From NCBI RefSeq assembly GCF_018863395.1, contig NZ_JAHKRR010000009.1, positions 99,809-163,808 on the forward strand: a DNA stretch of 64,000 nt, read 5' to 3'. Numbering within the stretch: the stretch's first letter is position 1; every line of letters begins with the position of its first letter. Positions 60,119 through 64,000 of this stretch are shown here, in pieces. The notes below the pieces were generated by a model, which worked only from the letters and a program-made list of their open reading frames with translations, was not told the DNA's origin and ran no database searches. The DNA is from Sinomicrobium weinanense (GTDB taxonomy: Bacteria; Bacteroidota; Bacteroidia; Flavobacteriales; Flavobacteriaceae). A program made the position numbers and the translations under genes.

Positions 60119-61296
60119 TGAATATTATTTTCGACATCATATTTCTCATATCCGGGGTATGGTTTTTATTTAAAGTGTCCGATTTTAAAATAAAAATCAT
60201 TACTCTGATTTTTTTATACCCTTTATTTCCCATAACATTTATCAGTTACGGATTTAAATCATTGTGGATTATAGATAATTATGGGCTCGAATATTATGGA
60301 GAGTACCTGGAAGAGGCTAAATATTGGGCTTATCTCTTTTTTTTAACCTATGCAGCCCTCATATTTCCTTATAGAAATAAACAGGTTGCCTTTAAAGTGT
60401 TACAACTTTCATTTGTTTTAAGAAGCTGTTTACTTTTTTTGATTTTTATCATGGCGGTCAACAGCTATCCCAGGGCATTTTTTCTGACATCTTACCGATG
60501 GAATCTTATAGATATAGGTAATACTCAAGTCTTGTACCTGGCATTTACCGTACTTTTTCTGCTTTCATCTAAGCGGATTTTTCTTTTGGAGGCTATTCAT
60601 ATAGGATTGCTTGTTTTTCTATCTGCCCGGGGAGAACGGGCAGAGAATATGTTTACCCTGGTCTACTATATGGTATTTGTTGTAAACAAGATAAAGCAAA
60701 AAAACATCATATTCATATGGGCAAGTTTAATATTGCTCTTCCTGGGGGTTTCTGGTGAGATCATAAGAGCGGAAGATAAGGAAATGACATTCGCTTTTTT
60801 TGGAGAGCGATTAATAAGGTCCCTCTTTTTTCAATCTACCTGTACAGATGTCGTACATGTATATTTGTCTTCAATGTATTATTATAAGCATATTGGTTTT
60901 AATTTTCACCCATTGATAAATGAGGTTATGAGTTTTATTCCCCTCTCCCCTTGGGGAGGAGCAGGGGGGAGTTATAACTTCACAGAAATTTTACGAAAAA
61001 CCATTAACAATCCCGGCGGAGGATTATTTTTTACTGAAGGAATTGTATTGCTGGGGCCCTTTGGCGGGTGGATATATAGCTTGATGTTTGGGCTTTTAAT
61101 AAGGTCATTCTATATATATTCTCCAAAATATGGTATATGGGCAATCCTGGGGGTATTAATTATTATCCTTCCGATAAGGGTATTGTGGTATGGATTTGTA
61201 TACATTCCTTCTACATTTGTAATCACTTATTTTTTATATCTCTTTTTTAATTATATAAAGAGATTCAAATATACCTATGAAAGAAAAACTTCATAA
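60118..61296 (+). CDS. Wzy-like polysaccharide polymerase
   Basis: 392 residues, about ten membrane helices and a long periplasmic loop, as in oligosaccharide repeat unit polymerases. Marks such as LVFLSARGERAENMF in the middle and NPGGGLFFTEGIVLLGPFGGWIYSLMFG near the C-terminus fit Wzy proteins, which share little sequence. At 60943-60972 a CCCCTCTCCCCTTGGGGAGG palindrome encodes PLSPWGGAGG in frame. Start ATG overlaps the previous stop by one base. Confidence 0.8.
   Translation: MNIIFDIIFLISGVWFLFKVSDFKIKIITLIFLYPLFPITFISYGFKSLWIIDNYGLEYYGEYLEEAKYWAYLFFLTYAALIFPYRNKQVAFKVLQLSFVLRSCLLFLIFIMAVNSYPRAFFLTSYRWNLIDIGNTQVLYLAFTVLFLLSSKRIFLLEAIHIGLLVFLSARGERAENMFTLVYYMVFVVNKIKQKNIIFIWASLILLFLGVSGEIIRAEDKEMTFAFFGERLIRSLFFQSTCTDVVHVYLSSMYYYKHIGFNFHPLINEVMSFIPLSPWGGAGGSYNFTEILRKTINNPGGGLFFTEGIVLLGPFGGWIYSLMFGLLIRSFYIYSPKYGIWAILGVLIIILPIRVLWYGFVYIPSTFVITYFLYLFFNYIKRFKYTYERKTS
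60943..60972. repeat. Palindromic C-run/G-run element inside the wzy-like gene
   Basis: CCCCTCTCCCCTTGGGGAGG then AGCAGGGGGGAG. GC-rich island in an AT-rich gene; resembles the half-elements at 32594 and 42653. Translated as PLSPWGGAGGS. Confidence 0.6.
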
Positions 61297-62401
61297 GATT
61301 GCTCTATTATTGCCTTATACGGCGCAGGTATGGCATAATCTTTCTCCGGCAATACTATTTGTATTGCTGATAAATTTTTTCCTTGGGAAGAAACGGGTTC
61401 ATTTTTCTTATTTTATCTATCTGTTTGTTGTTTACTTGTTCGGGATCAATATTTACTATATTATTTTTCAGGGAGATATAAGCAGATTTCAGTACCTGAT
61501 CACGATGTCGCCTTTACTTATTATTCCGCTTGCCCTGTTCTCCGAAAGAAGCGGGGTTTCTGTAGAAAAGTTGTGGAAAGTATTTATTTTTGGAACAGTA
61601 TCGGTCACTCTGATAGTTATACCTCAGTATTTTCTATATCCAATCGAAAAAATATACATCCATCGGCCTTATTTGGGTTTTTTTATATCGCTATCCACCT
61701 TGTGGAGTATTTATTTTTACATAAAGACCAGGGAGAAAAGATATATTTTTGTTGTAGGTTTCTTTTTCCTGACGCTGTTATTACTTGTTCCGCGAATGGC
61801 AATATTTAATGTCGCCTTGTTTTTTTGTTATTATTCTGTTGAGATCTTTTCTAGAAAAAAACAACAAAGATTATATCTTCTTTTTTTCGGGATTATTGTA
61901 TTAGGGGGTATGCTTTTAAATTTAAGTATGTTAAAACACAGGTTTTTTGACACACTGGAGAACGATCCCCGAAGAATAATATGGAAAAGTGTGGATGAAT
62001 TGATCTCCCGGGATGATTTTAATTTATGGGTTGGGTATGGCTCCTCGGAAAAAGCGCATAATGCTTTGAGGGAAACATATTATCAGCACAGGCATGACAA
62101 GGTGAACTATTTTTGGGCTTATGACAATAATTATAACACACATAACCAATTTTTGGGAGAATTGATAAGTTGGGGGGGCATAGGCGTTTTTTTGTTCAGT
62201 ATTCCTTTTCTTGTACTTTTAGGGAAAGCCATACGGAATAAAGATTCTTTTGCATTTTTTACTATGATCTCACTGCTTAGTTTTGCATTGGTTGAAAATG
62301 TAATGCATCGGGCCTGGACGATCACTATTTATCCGTTGTGTTTTGAAATGATTCGCTACAGGCTGTATGAACAAAATAAGATAAACAGGGGTATACTATG
62401 A
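61277..62401 (+). CDS. O-antigen ligase/polymerase-like membrane protein
   Basis: 374 residues with ten or more helices. The large loop carries the Wzy_C/WaaL pattern: DPRRIIWKSVDELI, VGYGSSEKA and then YNTHNQFLGELISWGGIGVFLF, the conserved H-N-x-F motif with a downstream glycine. Could ligate the finished chain or polymerise it. Overlaps the upstream wzy-like gene by 20 bp. Confidence 0.82.
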   Translation: MKEKLHKIALLLPYTAQVWHNLSPAILFVLLINFFLGKKRVHFSYFIYLFVVYLFGINIYYIIFQGDISRFQYLITMSPLLIIPLALFSERSGVSVEKLWKVFIFGTVSVTLIVIPQYFLYPIEKIYIHRPYLGFFISLSTLWSIYFYIKTREKRYIFVVGFFFLTLLLLVPRMAIFNVALFFCYYSVEIFSRKKQQRLYLLFFGIIVLGGMLLNLSMLKHRFFDTLENDPRRIIWKSVDELISRDDFNLWVGYGSSEKAHNALRETYYQHRHDKVNYFWAYDNNYNTHNQFLGELISWGGIGVFLFSIPFLVLLGKAIRNKDSFAFFTMISLLSFALVENVMHRAWTITIYPLCFEMIRYRLYEQNKINRGIL

Positions 62402-62490
62402 AATGCCCATAACCAAATTTTTCGGAGATCAACCGAAATGATCATTGGGCATTCCATCTGACCTATTTAAAACAAATAAAAAAAGAACAG

Positions 62491-63612
62491 ATGAAAAAAG
62501 GCCTGGTACACGATTGGTATTACATCAATGGAGGAGCCGAAAAAGTGATTCATTCATTCAATAATATATGGGATGATTTTAGCCATTATGCTTTGGTAGA
62601 CTTTCTCAATGAAAAAGATCGGCAGGAAATACTCCACGGAAAACGGGCTCATACCAGTTTTATACAAAATTTACCGACTGCAAAAAGCAATCACAGGAAA
62701 TTTTTGCAACTTTTTCCATATGCTATCGAGCAGTTTGATTTAAGGTCTTATGACCTTATTCTAAGTTCTTCATCTTCGGTGGCCAAGGGCGTTTTAACAC
62801 ATCAAGACCAATTGCATATCTGTTATTGTCATTCTCCGGTTCGCTATGCCTGGGATTTATATCATCAGTATTTAGAGGAAGCAGGGCTTGTAAAAGGATT
62901 AAAAGGCGTATATGCTAAATATGTATTGCATAAACTGCGAAATTGGGATGTTTTAAGCTCAAACAGGGTTGATCATTTTATAGCCAATTCGCAATATATC
63001 GCTCAACGAATTAAAAAAACTTATAGTAGAGAATCTACGGTTATTTACCCTCCAGTAAATACAGGGCTCTTTGGTCTTGAACTTAAGAAGAATGATTACT
63101 ATTTTACGGCATCACGTATGGTCCCCTATAAAAAAGTGGAGCTTATTGTACGTGCGTTTAATGATATGCCCGACAAAAAGTTGATTGTAGCAGGAGATGG
63201 TCCGGATTATAAAAAAATTACGCAGTTAGCTAAAGCCAACATTGAGCTGGTAGGATTTATTTCAGATAAAGAGCTCAAGACTTATATGCAAAATGCTAAA
63301 GCTTTTGTATATGCCGCCGAAGAGGATTTTGGGATTGTTCCTGTGGAAGCCCAGGCCTGCGGAACTCCTGTTATCGGATATGGAAGGGGAGGGCTTAAGG
63401 AAACGGTAATTCACGAAAAGACCGGGCTTCTTTTTCCGGAGCAGACCCTAACTTCAATAAAGGATGCAGTCCAATATTTTGAACGATTAAAGTTTGATTA
63501 CGAGGGGATTCACGAACATGCGTTAAAATTTTCCAAAGAACGTTTTGAAAAGGAAATTAAAGATTTTGTAGAAAATGCATACACAGAATTTTTAAAGGGG
63601 AGGGAAATGTAG
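62491..63612 (+). CDS. GT4-family glycosyltransferase (WbaZ-like mannosyltransferase type)
   Basis: 373 residues, GT-B fold. Start VHDWYYINGGAEKVI and the central ICYCHSPVRYAWDLYHQYL resemble WbaZ-type mannosyltransferases; FIANSQYIAQRIKKTY, VIYPPVN, ASRMVPYKKVELIVRAF, VYAAEEDFGIVPVEAQACGTPVIGYGRGGLKETV with the E-x7-E motif follow. The sugar is inferred only from similarity. Last gene of the locus, followed after ~145 bp by a terminator. Confidence 0.92.
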   Translation: MKKGLVHDWYYINGGAEKVIHSFNNIWDDFSHYALVDFLNEKDRQEILHGKRAHTSFIQNLPTAKSNHRKFLQLFPYAIEQFDLRSYDLILSSSSSVAKGVLTHQDQLHICYCHSPVRYAWDLYHQYLEEAGLVKGLKGVYAKYVLHKLRNWDVLSSNRVDHFIANSQYIAQRIKKTYSRESTVIYPPVNTGLFGLELKKNDYYFTASRMVPYKKVELIVRAFNDMPDKKLIVAGDGPDYKKITQLAKANIELVGFISDKELKTYMQNAKAFVYAAEEDFGIVPVEAQACGTPVIGYGRGGLKETVIHEKTGLLFPEQTLTSIKDAVQYFERLKFDYEGIHEHALKFSKERFEKEIKDFVENAYTEFLKGREM

Positions 63613-63886
63613 AGCACTATATTCATTTCTTTCTTTCTTTCTTTGTCATTCTTCATATTTTTTAATACTTCCTCAGTGCATTGCTACTTTACTAAGGCTC
63701 ATTCAGAAGTAAATAAACGTTTGTAATTCATCGGATTAATCCGCAAATTAGAGAAACAAAACCCCGAAAATTGGCCAAAGTGCCAAAAAACGGGGTTTTT
63801 CTTTTCTATCTATCCATGAAATTACAAAGAATCTCTGAATTACAGCACACTTTTTCGTTTTTAAAACATCATGCTGTAAGCTTCCC
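63613..63886. other. Intergenic stretch after the polysaccharide locus
   Basis: Contains a short CTTT tandem run (63632-63651) and a terminator (63758-63800). No coding frame or RNA gene recognised. The segment ATGCTGTAAGCTTCCCC near 63871-63887 lies just outside the transposase stop and may be the end of the insertion element, since IS3 family ends begin with TG. Confidence 0.5.
63758..63800 (+). terminator. Strong terminator of the polysaccharide locus
   Basis: AAAACCCCG (63758-63766) pairs with CGGGGTTTT (63791-63799); inner TTGGC (63771-63775) pairs with GCCAA (63782-63786). A T-run follows. Confidence 0.85.
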
Positions 63887-64000
63887 CTAATTAGAACTGT
63901 TAGTTAGTACAATTTTATCATCTTTTTGATTCATCTCAGCAAGGCTAGCCTTGCTGAGATTTTTCTTTGCGTACTCAACCGGAGGCACATACCCAAGGGC
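63887..64000 (-). mobile_element. IS3-family transposase, C-terminal end (element continues past the window)
   Basis: Reading leftward from base 64000 the minus strand encodes ALGYVPPVEYAKKNLSKASL and then AEMNQKDDKIVLTNSSN before a TAG at 63887-63889. The LGYVPPVEYAKK block is the usual C-terminal end of IS3-group OrfB integrases after the DDE core. Only 37 codons are visible. A 24-bp perfect palindrome, CTCAGCAAGGCT with its complement, lies inside this coding tail at about 63936-63959. Confidence 0.75.

Noticed and set aside
63632..63651. CTTT tandem run as a phase-variable tract
   Set aside because: It lies after the last glycosyltransferase stop, outside any gene or recognised promoter, so slippage would have no evident effect.

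Overview
The window looks like a chromosomal segment of a Flavobacteriaceae bacterium (phylum Bacteroidota); I cannot name the genus. The evidence is the set of lineage-typical genes (DUF4837, DUF4296, DUF4271, the DUF6341/DUF6427 pair beside upp, the GH3 and LuxE-like enzymes), many lipoproteins with SxC lipoboxes, almost no Shine-Dalgarno motifs, and -7 promoter boxes of the TAnnTTTG type. No tRNA, rRNA or CRISPR array was seen.

Layout. 0-3.5 kb: tail of a LysM protein, a DUF4837 lipoprotein and Tex. 3.6-12 kb: tatA and an M23 peptidase (divergent), an AbiF-type HEPN abortive-infection gene with its own terminator-ended small RNA, then GH3, a lipoprotein, a protein with a nucleoside-phosphorylase-like half, a Wzz-like protein and a LuxE-like acyl-activating enzyme. 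12-24 kb: tyrS, an SDR epimerase, adenine deaminase preceded by an antitoxin-like mini-gene, a very large alpha-2-macroglobulin, an isochorismatase-type hydrolase and an isoaspartyl peptidase. 24-39 kb: 3-hydroxyanthranilate dioxygenase, an ALDH7-type dehydrogenase, NlpE, pyrC, a Dpm1-like and a GT39 glycosyltransferase, hemD, pckA, saccharopine dehydrogenase and an Lrp regulator. 39-54.5 kb: ferritin, a zinc peptidase, alanine dehydrogenase, leuS, YraN, an LD-carboxypeptidase, metG, purD and upp. 54.5-63.6 kb: a clearly AT-richer surface-polysaccharide locus (nucleotide-sugar epimerase, Wzx, TupA-like ATP-grasp, three glycosyltransferases, two polymerase/ligase-like membrane proteins) with a consensus promoter in front and a strong terminator behind. 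The window ends inside an IS3-family transposase.

The most interesting system is the AbiF module at 4.8-5.9 kb. A -7 box, a folded RNA and an intrinsic terminator lie directly upstream of a small protein with two R-x4/5-H HEPN motifs. This is the layout of RNA-antitoxin/HEPN-toxin pairs proposed to be related to the ancestors of Cas13.

A second theme is heavy colonisation by short palindromic repeats of several families. They fill many intergenic gaps, sit inside the loops of two transcription terminators, and appear to have been absorbed in frame into coding sequences (leuS, the ALDH N-terminus, the DUF3291 C-terminus, possibly wzy and the DUF4837 N-terminus).
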